The notes: generated from the letters alone by a model not told the origin. DNA of 25,014 bases from CAZSPL01 sp964608735 (GCA_964608735.1 CAZSPL010000030.1:1-25014), one strand, 5' to 3'; positions 1 through 8,235 are shown, counted from the stretch's first letter. A program made the numbers and translations.

Positions 1-2251
1 GGGCAATGGATCATCGATGTCTTCAATGGTAAATTCAAAAGGGAGGTCGGGATTCATATCCTCTTCAATCTGAAGAAAGCCTGGCTGCTCAACGCATTCA
101 GTATTATCATTTATACCAGCGCCGGCATAGGCATAGGGGTTCGTTGGTGTATGGTCCAGGGCATCATCCATCGGGGGGTCGAGAAGGCCATGAATGACAA
201 CAATCATCCCGGGAAGCTTGGGAGAGATGTCATAAAGAATCGGTAAATCGCCGCCTTCGTGATTTGCGAGGTTTTCGAAATCATTAGGATAGTTTACATA
301 TTGCTGGAAGACATCCCCATCACCCCAGGTTCCAGCCGAATATGCTTCATTCCATTTGAAGGTTTTCCAGCTCTCGTCAGGATGTTTATATTCGATATCG
401 AGTTTATATTCTTCCAACATAGGAACCAGGTCAGGGCTTCGTTTCCAATTTCCCACGCTGTCCCAGGCCCATAATCTGATTGCCTGGGCGGGATTAATCT
501 GGCTGAAGAGTATGCTGTCAAGCGGATAACAGCCGAAAACTATCTCATCGCACCAGAAGCCGTCTTCACGAAGGGATATTTCATCGCAAGTGGAATTAAC
601 CCAGTCGTACTTCTCATCATCGTAGAAATCAGATTCATCTATAACCATAAGAAAATCGGCATGAGTCATCATCGGGGTAGGCTCATAATTGCCGAATGAG
701 TCAAGGACATCGATTCCCCATGGATTGGAGCTGCTGTCGCAATGCCCGATTCTATCATCTCTGACGGCGCCGACGACATAGTATTTACAGGCGTTCGCAT
801 TTAAATCCGCGATAACGTTATCCCAATATTGTTCACTGAAAATATGAACATCGCATTCAGGCGATTCCTCGTAGGCATCTTTCATACCTTCAAGCCATTC
901 AGCCGCAAGTGTTCCGGGCAAGACCTCGGGCTTATGTATAAAATCAATATTCATCGCATCCGAGGGGAAATCGCCGTATAGGACAGTGTCGATATATGTT
1001 TCCTCTATCGGGTCGCCGCAGTATGCGTAGAAATCATATGTCAGGCCGCAAATATCTGAATTCCTGCCATATTGATGACTATAGCAACCGGTAGTGGGTT
1101 GGAAACACCATCCGCCATTGCCATCCTCGGTCTCGCCGAAACCAGCGGTATCCTCATCTTCCCAAAAACCGTTGGAGGGCAGGCGAGTGTCATAATAAGG
1201 ATCATTTTCAACCATTTCGTAAGTATATAACTCATCGACAAGCATCCAGCAGTTATCGGGATTCTCGATTTCATAAGCCACGTTATTGAATTCATGCTGC
1301 TTCCAGATATGAGGGTCGCAAGGCTCGCAAAAACTTATAAGTTCGCAGTCTTCGCATAACTCATATTGCGCGAAGCGCGCGCCCGGGCCGGTGCTTTCAC
1401 CGCCATGGTCGAACAAGCCGTTAAGCGGTGTTTTGGAAATTTTGCCCGTGGTAAGCCCTTCGCGGGAATGGAAATATAGCTCATAGCCGTTCGGACCGAT
1501 CTCGGGGATATTATCAATTGAGGGGACATGCAGCAGAACCTGGGTTCGCCCGCCCACCCGATGCATCTCGGCTTCGGAAAATACATTCCCTTGCCCATTG
1601 ACTTTCCAGTTGTCCATATTGAACGCATAGGATTCTTCAACCGGGCGATTAAAGAATACGCGCACGATGCCGAGCTTGGGCTTAAGCCATATATCGGTGA
1701 TTTCGGGGGCCACGGTGCATACCACGAATGAAATCCCCGCCGAAATGAAATTGTCGGCCCCATCGAATGACGCGAGGGCATAGTGCATGCCGTCATTGAG
1801 CAGGTAACCGACCTTGAATGAGACGGTTTTATCCACGGGGCTGTAGACAGGGGCAAGGTTCTCACCGTCGATGTAGCATTGGAACATCGATGACTCGGCG
1901 TAGCCTTCAAAGTTTTTCAGCGCTACGGTGAATTTGGGCGATTGGATTGTGGTCGATTTCGGAAGGTACGGATAATCGATAATTTCGGTCGGGCCGATGA
2001 TCTCCAGATACGGCATCTCCCCCTGCGATTGCAAGTCATTCCCGCCGCCGGAGCGGGGGTCGTCAATCGGTTGACCGGGTTGATCGGGATTGAATGGCAT
2101 GGCCGGGGATCCCACATCAGGCTGCAACGGGCTATTCACCCCCCCCCCCCGAACAGCCGATTATAAGCGGGAAAAGAAGAATAGCGAAAACAAGGAACCG
2201 GGGGATGTTCCCTGACCCTTGACGTCTCGAAGCGGATAATGCTTCCCGCAT
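1..2251 (-). CDS. Large Cys-rich lipoprotein, partial, frame broken at a G tract
   Basis: Read on the minus strand from an ATG at 2251 behind GGGAGGT. The N-terminus is basic, then hydrophobic (FLVFAILLFPLIIGC), a clear lipobox with the modified Cys followed by Ser-Gly-Gly. A run of 12 G (2139-2150) follows; read literally it ends in a stop a few codons later (GGT GAA TAG). Dropping one G opens a frame that I could follow by eye without a stop to position 1, about 710 further codons. Beyond the leader comes a Pro/Gly-rich linker, an Ig-like stretch (YLEIIGPTEIIDYPYL), then a region with many Cys and acidic residues, including CEDCELISFCEPCDP. I do not recognise a family. The C-terminus lies outside the window. 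It is probably anchored on the cell surface or in the periplasm. Either a sequencing slip or a real phase-variable or broken gene would give this picture. Confidence 0.75.
2139..2150. repeat. 12-base poly-C (poly-G on coding strand) tract
   Basis: Twelve consecutive C on the plus strand, read as G in the lipoprotein gene. It sits directly after the lipobox Cys-Ser codons. Twelve bases put the downstream open frame out of register with the signal peptide; eleven would join them. Mononucleotide G tracts of this length are known slippage sites in phase-variable surface genes, and are also common sequencing and assembly error sites. Confidence 0.9.
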
Positions 2252-2283
2252 AGAACCTACCTCCCTTAAAGAACTACAAGATG

Positions 2284-2312
2284 AATATATCCGCGGTTCG
2301 ACGGGCTGTCAA
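2284..2312 (-). promoter_or_regulatory. Sigma70-like promoter of the Cys-rich lipoprotein gene
   Basis: On the minus strand TTGACA (2312-2307), a 17-base spacer, and TATATT (2289-2284). Transcription would begin near 2277, giving a leader of about 26 bases that holds the GGGAGGT ribosome binding site before the ATG at 2251. Both hexamers and the spacing are near consensus. Confidence 0.7.
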
Positions 2313-2324
2313 GGGGCGGGAAGG

Positions 2325-2352
2325 AAAAATTTGAAATTGATTTTATTTCAAA
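2325..2352 (-). terminator. Weak AT-rich intrinsic terminator after the WG-repeat gene
   Basis: On the minus strand an 8-bp perfect stem, TTTGAAAT paired with ATTTCAAA (2352-2330, 7-base loop), is followed by TTTTT (2329-2325). The stem has few GC pairs, so it is a weak terminator at best. It lies 45 bases past the stop of the WG-repeat gene and just upstream of the next promoter. Confidence 0.4.
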
Positions 2353-2397
2353 GCATCCTGATGTTGAAAACTGTGAATCTATACTTGTATATCCGAG

Positions 2398-3543
2398 CTA
2401 TTCCGGCTGCCAGATAAACTCCCCCGCCTTGTTGACGTAGGCGTTTGCATCCTTGAACAGCTCATGAATTGTCACCGACGCGAGTCCCTGCGAGAACGGC
2501 GCGGCGGTGTCGAATTGTGGATTGATGACATAACGTCCCGACGTATCGATGTATCCCCATTTCCCCGCGCCGAATCCGCCGACCTTCGCCGCCGCGAGTC
2601 CCTCCGAAAAATCGAGCACCTCGTCGAACTGCGGGTCGATGGCCGTCGCGCCGGTCTTGTCGATGAAACCCCACTTGCGCGATTTGAAATCATCGATGCG
2701 CACCGCGGCGAGTCCGCCCGCGAACGCGCGCGCGCTGTCATATGCCGGTTTGATTATCACGGCGGCTTTCGCGTCGACGAATCCGAATTTGCCGTCGACG
2801 ACGATACGTCCCAACCCCTCGGTGAAATCGTAGACCTCATCGAATTTCGGGGCGATGATGAATTCACCCGTACGGTCGATGAATCCGCCGCCGGTGGATT
2901 TCTTATATCTTATATTGACTCCGCCGAGGCCGTCGCCGAATCCCATTGTGCGGAAATATTCATGCCCCGTGATCATCGCGCCGGAGTTGTCGATGAATCC
3001 CCACTTGAGCGCGACGGGCAGGTAGATGTCGCCGGTCGCGACCGCGGCGACCCCTTCCCTGAATGCATACGCGGCGTCGAAGCGCGGGTTGATGATGTAA
3101 TTCCCCCTCTCGTCGATGAATCCCCATTTCGCGGAGCGGCCGTTGCCGAACCTCACTTTGGCGAGGCCGTCGCTGAACGCGTATGCCGCATCGTAATCCG
3201 GCTGAATGGCCATATTTCCTTCGCGGTCGATGAATCCCCACTTGCCTTCGATCCGTACGGCGGCGAGGTCATCGGCGAACGCCATTGCGTAATCGGCCTG
3301 CGCATCGGTGCGGATATCCTCGAACTGCGGCTTGATCCTCATCTGCCCGGCGGCGTCGATGAATCCCCATTGCCCTTCGACGAACACCGGGTAGAGAATC
3401 GGCGGCGGCTCTGGAAGCGGCACCACCACGATCGGTTCCTCCGGCGGCTCGACGGGCGTCCTGTCGGCGGTGTAGTAACCGTAGACGAGTACCCCGATAA
3501 GGATGACCAGCCCGGCTATCAAGAAATTCCTCAGAATGTTCAT
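2398..3543 (-). CDS. Membrane-anchored WG-repeat protein
   Basis: A 381-residue protein made almost wholly of WG (KWG) repeats. I count eight units of the form (K/Q)WGFID..G, with two degenerate ones (GGGFID, KFGFVD), each followed by a stretch like 'I.P.FD.A..F.(D/E)GLA.V'. A single hydrophobic segment near the N-terminus (NFLIAGLVILIGVLVYGYY) and a Pro/Glu-rich linker suggest an inner-membrane anchor with the repeats outside. WG repeats occur in surface and secreted bacterial proteins; no enzyme activity is known for them. I prefer the ATG at 3543 because GAAGAGG lies just upstream; the frame is also open from a GTG at 3573 that has no ribosome binding site. Divergent from the polymerase gene. 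The repeat is visible in the DNA as recurring 'tcgatgaatcccca' blocks. Confidence 0.85.
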   Translation of the reverse strand: MNILRNFLIAGLVILIGVLVYGYYTADRTPVEPPEEPIVVVPLPEPPPILYPVFVEGQWGFIDAAGQMRIKPQFEDIRTDAQADYAMAFADDLAAVRIEGKWGFIDREGNMAIQPDYDAAYAFSDGLAKVRFGNGRSAKWGFIDERGNYIINPRFDAAYAFREGVAAVATGDIYLPVALKWGFIDNSGAMITGHEYFRTMGFGDGLGGVNIRYKKSTGGGFIDRTGEFIIAPKFDEVYDFTEGLGRIVVDGKFGFVDAKAAVIIKPAYDSARAFAGGLAAVRIDDFKSRKWGFIDKTGATAIDPQFDEVLDFSEGLAAAKVGGFGAGKWGYIDTSGRYVINPQFDTAAPFSQGLASVTIHELFKDANAYVNKAGEFIWQPE

Positions 3544-3622
3544 ACCATGCCTCTTCGCAAATATTTCCTGCACATGGATGACGGGGATAGGGGGAAAATT
3601 GTTTCAAAATGGGGATTTCCCC

Positions 3623-3654
3623 TTGACATCTAAACAGATGTATAGTATATACAT
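3623..3654 (+). promoter_or_regulatory. Strong promoter of the DnaE-like gene, -10 inside an inverted repeat
   Basis: TTGACA (3623-3628), 17-base spacer, TATATA (3646-3651). The -10 sits in an inverted repeat, ATGTATA (3638-3644) and TATACAT (3648-3654), whose core TGT-N9-ACA resembles the E. coli LexA box (CTGT-N8-ACAG). A GGGGA-TT-TCCCC palindrome (3611-3622) abuts the -35. The promoter is well supported; an operator bound by a LexA-like repressor is a guess based on the gene's likely SOS role. Confidence 0.65.
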
Positions 3655-3673
3655 GTATCCCATTGCCTGATAA

Positions 3674-3693
3674 GGGCGGAGAACCCTCCGCCC
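3674..3693 (+). repeat. Perfect 8-bp hairpin just before the DnaE-like start
   Basis: GGGCGGAG, a 4-base AACC loop, CTCCGCCC. It lies in the leader, three bases before the GTG at 3697 and about 40 bases before the alternative TTG at 3733. No T run follows, so it is not a terminator. It may be a leader structure affecting translation, or a copy of a dispersed palindromic repeat. Confidence 0.6.
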
Positions 3694-3696
3694 GAT

Positions 3697-6600
3697 GTGA
3701 GAGGTCGGTCTCAGCGGAGGTTATGCACCAGCTTGTTCACGCCGCTTGAAATACACACCAATTTTTCGCTCCTCGCCGGGGCGTCGCATCTTACCGACCT
3801 TGTCGAACGCGCGGCGGAGTACGGCTACAAGGCGGTCGGGCTTGCGGATGACGATGCCCTCTACGGGGCGCCGCCGTTTTATCGTTATGCACTCGACCAC
3901 GGGCTGAAGCCGCTTATCGGGGTGAATTTGACGGACATGCCACGGTCGGATTGTCAAAGACACGGACAAACTCGCGGACTCGCTTGTCCGTGCCACACAG
4001 AGGGTGAAACCCGAACCGCGACCGTCAGGGAGGGGACAAAGACACGGTCAAGCTCGAAGACTCGCGTGCCCGTGGCACCAGGAGAAAGGGAATGGAGTGG
4101 GGGCGGTAATGAGGCTAACGATAAAGGATATATCCAACCCGCGAACCGCCACCGTCGGGCGGTGATCATCGCGAAGGATGTCGAGGGTTACCGCGCCATT
4201 TGCCGACTTGTCACCGCGAGAAGAGTCACCGATGATTTCAACCTCGCCGAAGCGCTCGCGTCGCTCGGCGCGTCCGACGGGGCTTCGGCGAAGGGGGATG
4301 CTTCGGTCTTCGCTATCGTCACCGACCCGGAACTGCTGCTCGAAGCGATGAAACTCGGCGGCGGCGGGTGGCTGCTCGCGGGAATCGTGCGCGGCCTCGG
4401 AAACGGCGAGGCATCGCGTAACCGCGACCTGATGCGAATCTGCCAGGAGGAAGGGGTGCGCCCGGTGGCGCTTCCACCGGTCTTCTTCACTGACGAGGAT
4501 GGGTATGAAATCCACCGCGTGCTGAGGGCCATCGGTACCCTCAGCACCACGGGCACGCTTCCCGGAGGGGAGGCGGTTCCGAAGGGGTGTTATCTGAAAC
4601 CGCCCGATGATGTAGCGGCGTTGTACGAGGGGATGGAACAGGCGGTGCTGAATGCCGGCACGCTCGCGAACGAGTGCGGGTTCAAGCTCGAACGTGACGA
4701 GTGGCATTTCCCTGGTTATACACCGAAAACCGGGGTGACGCCGTTCGAAGAACTGTTCGACCGGACCTACGCGGGGCTTCGGAGGCGCTACAGCCCGCTC
4801 ACCCAGAAAGCGGTGCAGCGCCTGACATTCGAGCTGGAGGTTATCGGGAATCTCGGGTTCGTGAGCTATTTTCTTGTTGTCGACGATATCAGGCAATGGG
4901 CCGCCGGCCGCGGTTACCGTACCGTAGGGCGGGGGTCGGCGGCCAACAGCATCGTATCGTTCGCGCTCGGGCTTACCGATGTCGATCCCCTCGAGCACAA
5001 TCTCTACTTCGAGCGGTTCCTCAACCCGGCGCGCGAATCGCCGCCCGATATCGACCTCGATTTCAGTTGGCGTCGTCGCGACGAAGTGCTCGAATATGTC
5101 TACGAGCGTTTCGGGCGCGACCGCGTGGCGATGATATGTTCCTATGTCACATTCGCGGCGCGGAGCGCGGTACGCGAGGTATGCAAGGCGCTGGGCATAC
5201 CCGACGGCGAGATAAAGCGCATCACGAAACTCATCCCGCACCTTCGTACCACCGCGGGGATAAGCGCTAAGCATCCCGAATGCCGCGACATCGACACCGA
5301 AGACGAGCTGATGCAAAAGGTGCTCCGCGTCACCGACGGCATCGCCGGGTTCCCCCGCCACCTGTCGGTGCATCCCGGCGGGATAGTCATCTCGCCGCGT
5401 CCGCTCACCGATTTGCTTCCCCTCGAAGTCGCTACGAAGGGACTGGTAGTGACGCAATACGACATGCACGGCGTCGAGGATGTCGGCCTCATCAAACTCG
5501 ACCTGCTGTGCCAGCGTTCGCTCGGGGTGCTGGAGGACTCGCATCGCGAAGCCCAATCGCATACCGGGCGGGAGATCGACGTCTACGACTACAACCTGTC
5601 GCTGAACGACGGTGAGACGAAGCGGATGATACGCGATGGTCGCACGATGGGATGTTTCTACATCGAGTCCCCCGGCATGCGCAACCTGCTTCGCAAACTG
5701 CACACCGACACATTCGAGGGGCTTACCGCCGCGAGCAGCGTGATACGGCCCGGCGTCGCCGAGAGCGGGATGATGGACCAGTACATCGAGCGGCATCGCG
5801 ACCCGTCGAAGACCGAATATTTGCATCCGCTGATGGAAGAGCTCCTTTCCGAGACGCACGGGGTGATGATTTACCAGGAGGATGTGTTGAAGGTGGCGCA
5901 CTATCTCGGCGGACTGAGCCTCGCCGAAGCCGACCTGCTGCGCCGCGCGATGAGCGGGAAAATGCGCTCGCGCGTCGCGATGGAAAGCCTGAAGAACCAC
6001 TTCCTGCGCTCCTGCCTCGAAAAAGGGATAGACCCTGAAATCGTGATGGAGATCTGGCGGCAGATGGCGAGCTTCGCGGGCTATGCGTTCTGCAAGGCGC
6101 ACTCGGCGTCATACGCGCTGCTCAGTTTCCAGTGCGCTTATATGAAGGCGCATTATCCCGCCGAATTCATGGCGGGCGTGTTGAGCAACCAGGGGGGATT
6201 TTACGGCGCCGGGGCGTATGTGCAGGAAGCCCGTCGGCTCGGGCTGCGGATATTGCTTCCAGACATCAATATCTCGGAACATGATTACATTGGCCACGAT
6301 GACTGGATGCGCGTGGGACTCATGGCGATACGGGGCCTGCGATATGATTCGATGCAATCGCTGCTCGAAGCAAGAGAGGCGGGCGGGCCGTTCGCCGACA
6401 TCGACGATTTCCTCAGGCGTACGGATGCCGGTTTCGAGGAGACGCGCAACCTCATACGTCTCGGCGCGATGGAGAGCATGAACCGAAGCCGCGCCGAATT
6501 GATGGCCGAACTGTATGCGTCGCCGCTCGCGAAGGACAAGTCCGCGCGGGAGGAAAGCAGGGAACCGTCGCTTTTGATAGCGCCGAGGGAAACCATCTGC

Positions 6601-7107
6601 CTGCCGTCCAGCCTCGCCGAATATTCCCTGCGCGAGCGATGCGCCATCGAGGCGGAGAATTTCGGGTATCTCGTCAGTGCTCATCCGTTGGATCTCTTCG
6701 AGCCGATATTGATGAAGTATGACTTAGTTTCAGCGGCAAAACTTGGACAATTCGCGGGGAAGAGGGTTCGCATGGCGGGATGGATGATAGCGGCAAGGCG
6801 GATCCGTACCCGCAAGAACCACCGCTACATGAAATTCATGTCGATGGAGGACAAGAGCGGCACCTATGAGGTCACGCTTTTCCCGGATGCATACAACCGG
6901 CTGGCCCCGAAGACGATGAGCCAGGGGCCGTATGTCGTCGGTGGAAAAGTCGAGGACCACTTCGGAGTGTGTAGCTTAAACTGTGAAAAGTTGGACATAC
7001 TTGAACGATTGCCCGGGGAGGATGGGGAGAAGCTCGGGCCGGACGCGCGGGAGATGGGTATCGCGAAGGTCATCGGCCCGGGAGGCGTGTGGATGTGGAG
7101 TACGTAA
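3697..7107 (+). CDS. DnaE-family DNA polymerase III alpha subunit, DnaE2/ImuC-like
   Basis: C-family replicative-type polymerase, 1136 residues as drawn. Order: degenerate PHP domain (about 15-80 and 150-300), polymerase core with GRGSAANSIVSFALG (411-425), catalytic Asp pair in PPDIDLDF (D451, D453), third Asp in GLIKLDLL (D602), helix-hairpin-helix region (about 850-930), OB fold (about 1020-1100). The tau-binding C-terminal domain of DnaE1 is absent and the start HTNFSLLAGASHLTDLVERAAE resembles DnaE2 (GASHPEELV type), so a translesion role is likely. PHP metal ligands look lost: LEIHT where HxHxH is usual, LADDDAL where TDHDGL is usual. No imuA or imuB is in the window. Residues about 80-152 are an insertion made partly of palindromic repeats. 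The start is uncertain: GTG 3697 has no ribosome binding site and follows a hairpin; TTG 3733 lies 12 bases after GGAGG (3716-3720) and still keeps the PHP motif. Confidence 0.9.
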   Translation: MRGRSQRRLCTSLFTPLEIHTNFSLLAGASHLTDLVERAAEYGYKAVGLADDDALYGAPPFYRYALDHGLKPLIGVNLTDMPRSDCQRHGQTRGLACPCHTEGETRTATVREGTKTRSSSKTRVPVAPGEREWSGGGNEANDKGYIQPANRHRRAVIIAKDVEGYRAICRLVTARRVTDDFNLAEALASLGASDGASAKGDASVFAIVTDPELLLEAMKLGGGGWLLAGIVRGLGNGEASRNRDLMRICQEEGVRPVALPPVFFTDEDGYEIHRVLRAIGTLSTTGTLPGGEAVPKGCYLKPPDDVAALYEGMEQAVLNAGTLANECGFKLERDEWHFPGYTPKTGVTPFEELFDRTYAGLRRRYSPLTQKAVQRLTFELEVIGNLGFVSYFLVVDDIRQWAAGRGYRTVGRGSAANSIVSFALGLTDVDPLEHNLYFERFLNPARESPPDIDLDFSWRRRDEVLEYVYERFGRDRVAMICSYVTFAARSAVREVCKALGIPDGEIKRITKLIPHLRTTAGISAKHPECRDIDTEDELMQKVLRVTDGIAGFPRHLSVHPGGIVISPRPLTDLLPLEVATKGLVVTQYDMHGVEDVGLIKLDLLCQRSLGVLEDSHREAQSHTGREIDVYDYNLSLNDGETKRMIRDGRTMGCFYIESPGMRNLLRKLHTDTFEGLTAASSVIRPGVAESGMMDQYIERHRDPSKTEYLHPLMEELLSETHGVMIYQEDVLKVAHYLGGLSLAEADLLRRAMSGKMRSRVAMESLKNHFLRSCLEKGIDPEIVMEIWRQMASFAGYAFCKAHSASYALLSFQCAYMKAHYPAEFMAGVLSNQGGFYGAGAYVQEARRLGLRILLPDINISEHDYIGHDDWMRVGLMAIRGLRYDSMQSLLEAREAGGPFADIDDFLRRTDAGFEETRNLIRLGAMESMNRSRAELMAELYASPLAKDKSAREESREPSLLIAPRETICLPSSLAEYSLRERCAIEAENFGYLVSAHPLDLFEPILMKYDLVSAAKLGQFAGKRVRMAGWMIAARRIRTRKNHRYMKFMSMEDKSGTYEVTLFPDAYNRLAPKTMSQGPYVVGGKVEDHFGVCSLNCEKLDILERLPGEDGEKLGPDAREMGIAKVIGPGGVWMWST
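3955..3996 (+). repeat. Palindromic repeat copy 1, inside the DnaE-like gene
   Basis: A 42-base element beginning CAAAGACACGG and ending CCGTGCCAC, with a perfect 9-bp inverted repeat CACGGACAA / TTGTCCGTG. It matches copy 2 (4037-4078) at 35 of 42 positions by my alignment. Its length is 14 codons, so it leaves the reading frame open; it encodes part of a Cys/Arg-rich stretch with no counterpart in other DnaE proteins I know. Confidence 0.75.
4037..4078 (+). repeat. Palindromic repeat copy 2, inside the DnaE-like gene
   Basis: Same 42-base element as at 3955-3996, starting CAAAGACACGG and ending CCGTGGCAC, with a central CTCGAAGACTCG. Also 14 codons long. The start-to-start spacing of 82 bases is not a multiple of three, so the two copies are read in different frames. 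Confidence 0.75.
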
Positions 7108-7116
7108 TTGACGGCA

Positions 7117-7180
7117 AACCGGGGGTGCCATGCCCACTTCGAGTCTTCGAGAATGGGCGTGTCTGGAACCCCGGGTACCG
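7117..7180. repeat. Hairpin element related to the two in-gene palindromes
   Basis: In the gap after the DnaE-like gene. Reversed relative to the in-gene copies, it shares GTGCCA, the 12 bases CGAGTCTTCGAG, and GTGTCT with them. It folds on itself: ATGCCCA pairs with TGGGCGT, and outside this ACC.GGGG pairs with CCCC.GGT. A third, more diverged member of the same repeat family is the simplest reading. Confidence 0.55.
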
Positions 7181-7200
7181 CATACTTCAGTGTGCGACGG

Positions 7201-7226
7201 GTTTCGGGACAAGGGTGTCCCGAAAC
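7201..7226 (+). terminator. Perfect 11-bp hairpin between the DnaE-like and DUF72 genes
   Basis: GTTTCGGGACA, loop AGGG, TGTCCCGAAAC. The stem is strong but no T run follows, so it could be a Rho-assisted or weak terminator, an RNA end protector, or a repeat element. It lies 27 bases before the GGAGG of the DUF72 gene. Confidence 0.4.
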
Positions 7227-7264
7227 ATCGATAGACGCGGGAAATATAATCCGGAGGTTGGAAA

Positions 7265-8149
7265 ATGATAGAATGCAGACCTTACGCATATGACAGGCTG
7301 AAGCCGAGGGTGTTAATGCCGGCTGAGATCCTCATAGGGTGCGCGGGATATTCATACGACGAGTGGCGGAGCGTCTTCTATCCGCCGGACCTGGCGTCGA
7401 ACAAGCGGCTCGAATACTATTCGCGCTACTTCCCGCTGGTGGAGATCAATTTCACGTTTTACCGCATGCCGACGAAGCACTCATTCGCCCGCTCGCGCGA
7501 ACGCACCGGCGGCGCGACGCTGTTCAACGTGAAACTCCACCAGGATTTCACGCATACGCGCGAGGCGACGGAATCGAGCGCGGCGGAATTCCGCGAGGCG
7601 ATAAAGCCGCTGGTCGACGAGGGGGTCTTCGGATGCCTGCTTGCGCAGTTCCCGTACTCGTTCCGCAACTGCCGCACGTCGCTCGAATGGATCGACAAAA
7701 TCCGCGAGATGTTCGACCCGCTTCCGATAGCGGTGGAATTCCGCAACGCCGAATGGGCCGACGAGTCGGTCTACTTTTTCCTCAAGCGGCGCGGGCTGAT
7801 TTTCGTCATCGTCGACGAGCCGCACCTTCGCGGGCTGATGCCGCCGGTGACGTGGGTCACGAACGAGACGGCGTACATCCGGTTCCACGGGCGCAACACG
7901 ACCCTCTGGTGGGACCCGCCCGAATCGAGCCTGCGGTATAACTACCTCTACGATGAGGATGAGCTCTCCGAGTGGGTGAAGAAGATAAAGCGCATACAGG
8001 AGGATTGCGTCACCATCTATTCGGTGATGAACAACCATTTCTCCGGCAACGCGGTGCTCAACGCGCGCACGTTGCAGGAAATGTTCGGGCAGGATGTCCC
8101 GCCGCTGCGCCGACCGGATACCGGCAAGCAGGAGATGCTGTTTGAGTGA
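7265..8149 (+). CDS. DUF72 (YecE-like) TIM-barrel protein
   Basis: A 294-residue member of the DUF72/YecE family. Recognisable blocks: LIGCAGYSYDEWRSVFYPP near the N-terminus, VEINFTFYRMP, FNVKLHQDFTHTR, IAVEFRNAEW, and YIRFHGRN, ending in EMLFE as many family members do. The family folds as a TIM barrel with similarity to xylose isomerase/endonuclease IV-like enzymes; its reaction is not established. The ATG at 7265 is set by GGAGG at 7253-7257, seven bases upstream; a later in-frame ATG at 7316 would still keep the whole conserved domain. It follows the polymerase gene in the same direction after 157 bases containing two hairpins, so co-transcription is uncertain. Confidence 0.9.
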   Translation: MIECRPYAYDRLKPRVLMPAEILIGCAGYSYDEWRSVFYPPDLASNKRLEYYSRYFPLVEINFTFYRMPTKHSFARSRERTGGATLFNVKLHQDFTHTREATESSAAEFREAIKPLVDEGVFGCLLAQFPYSFRNCRTSLEWIDKIREMFDPLPIAVEFRNAEWADESVYFFLKRRGLIFVIVDEPHLRGLMPPVTWVTNETAYIRFHGRNTTLWWDPPESSLRYNYLYDEDELSEWVKKIKRIQEDCVTIYSVMNNHFSGNAVLNARTLQEMFGQDVPPLRRPDTGKQEMLFE

Positions 8150-8226
8150 TGTTAAGAAGGCTTTCGGGGCAAGGCCATTCCAGCCGGTAAAAATTGGAGC
8201 AGTCATATTTCGTAATTAACAGCATA

Positions 8227-8235
8227 TGGTATGAT
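8227..8235 (+). promoter_or_regulatory. Extended -10 promoter before the PIN gene
   Basis: TGGTATGAT, an extended -10 (TGN followed by TATGAT at 8230-8235) without a clear -35. Transcription would start near 8242, about 30 bases before the TTG start at 8273. The same TGGTAT-AT form precedes gyrB and the SBBP lipoprotein. Confidence 0.4.

Noticed and set aside
2398..3400. Spaced recurring blocks suggesting a CRISPR-like array
   Set aside because: The blocks are the coding repeats of a WG-repeat protein, with diverged copies and no unique spacers.
2464..3633. 389-codon open frame on the plus strand, opposite the WG-repeat gene
   Set aside because: It is the antisense shadow of a repeat-rich, GC-rich gene; its Arg/Asp-rich protein has no signal peptide or domain, and the minus-strand frame has clear WG repeats.
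4048..6102. 684-codon open frame on the minus strand, opposite the DnaE-like gene
   Set aside because: The plus strand encodes the polymerase core with all catalytic motifs; the His/Arg-rich antisense product is typical of a shadow frame.
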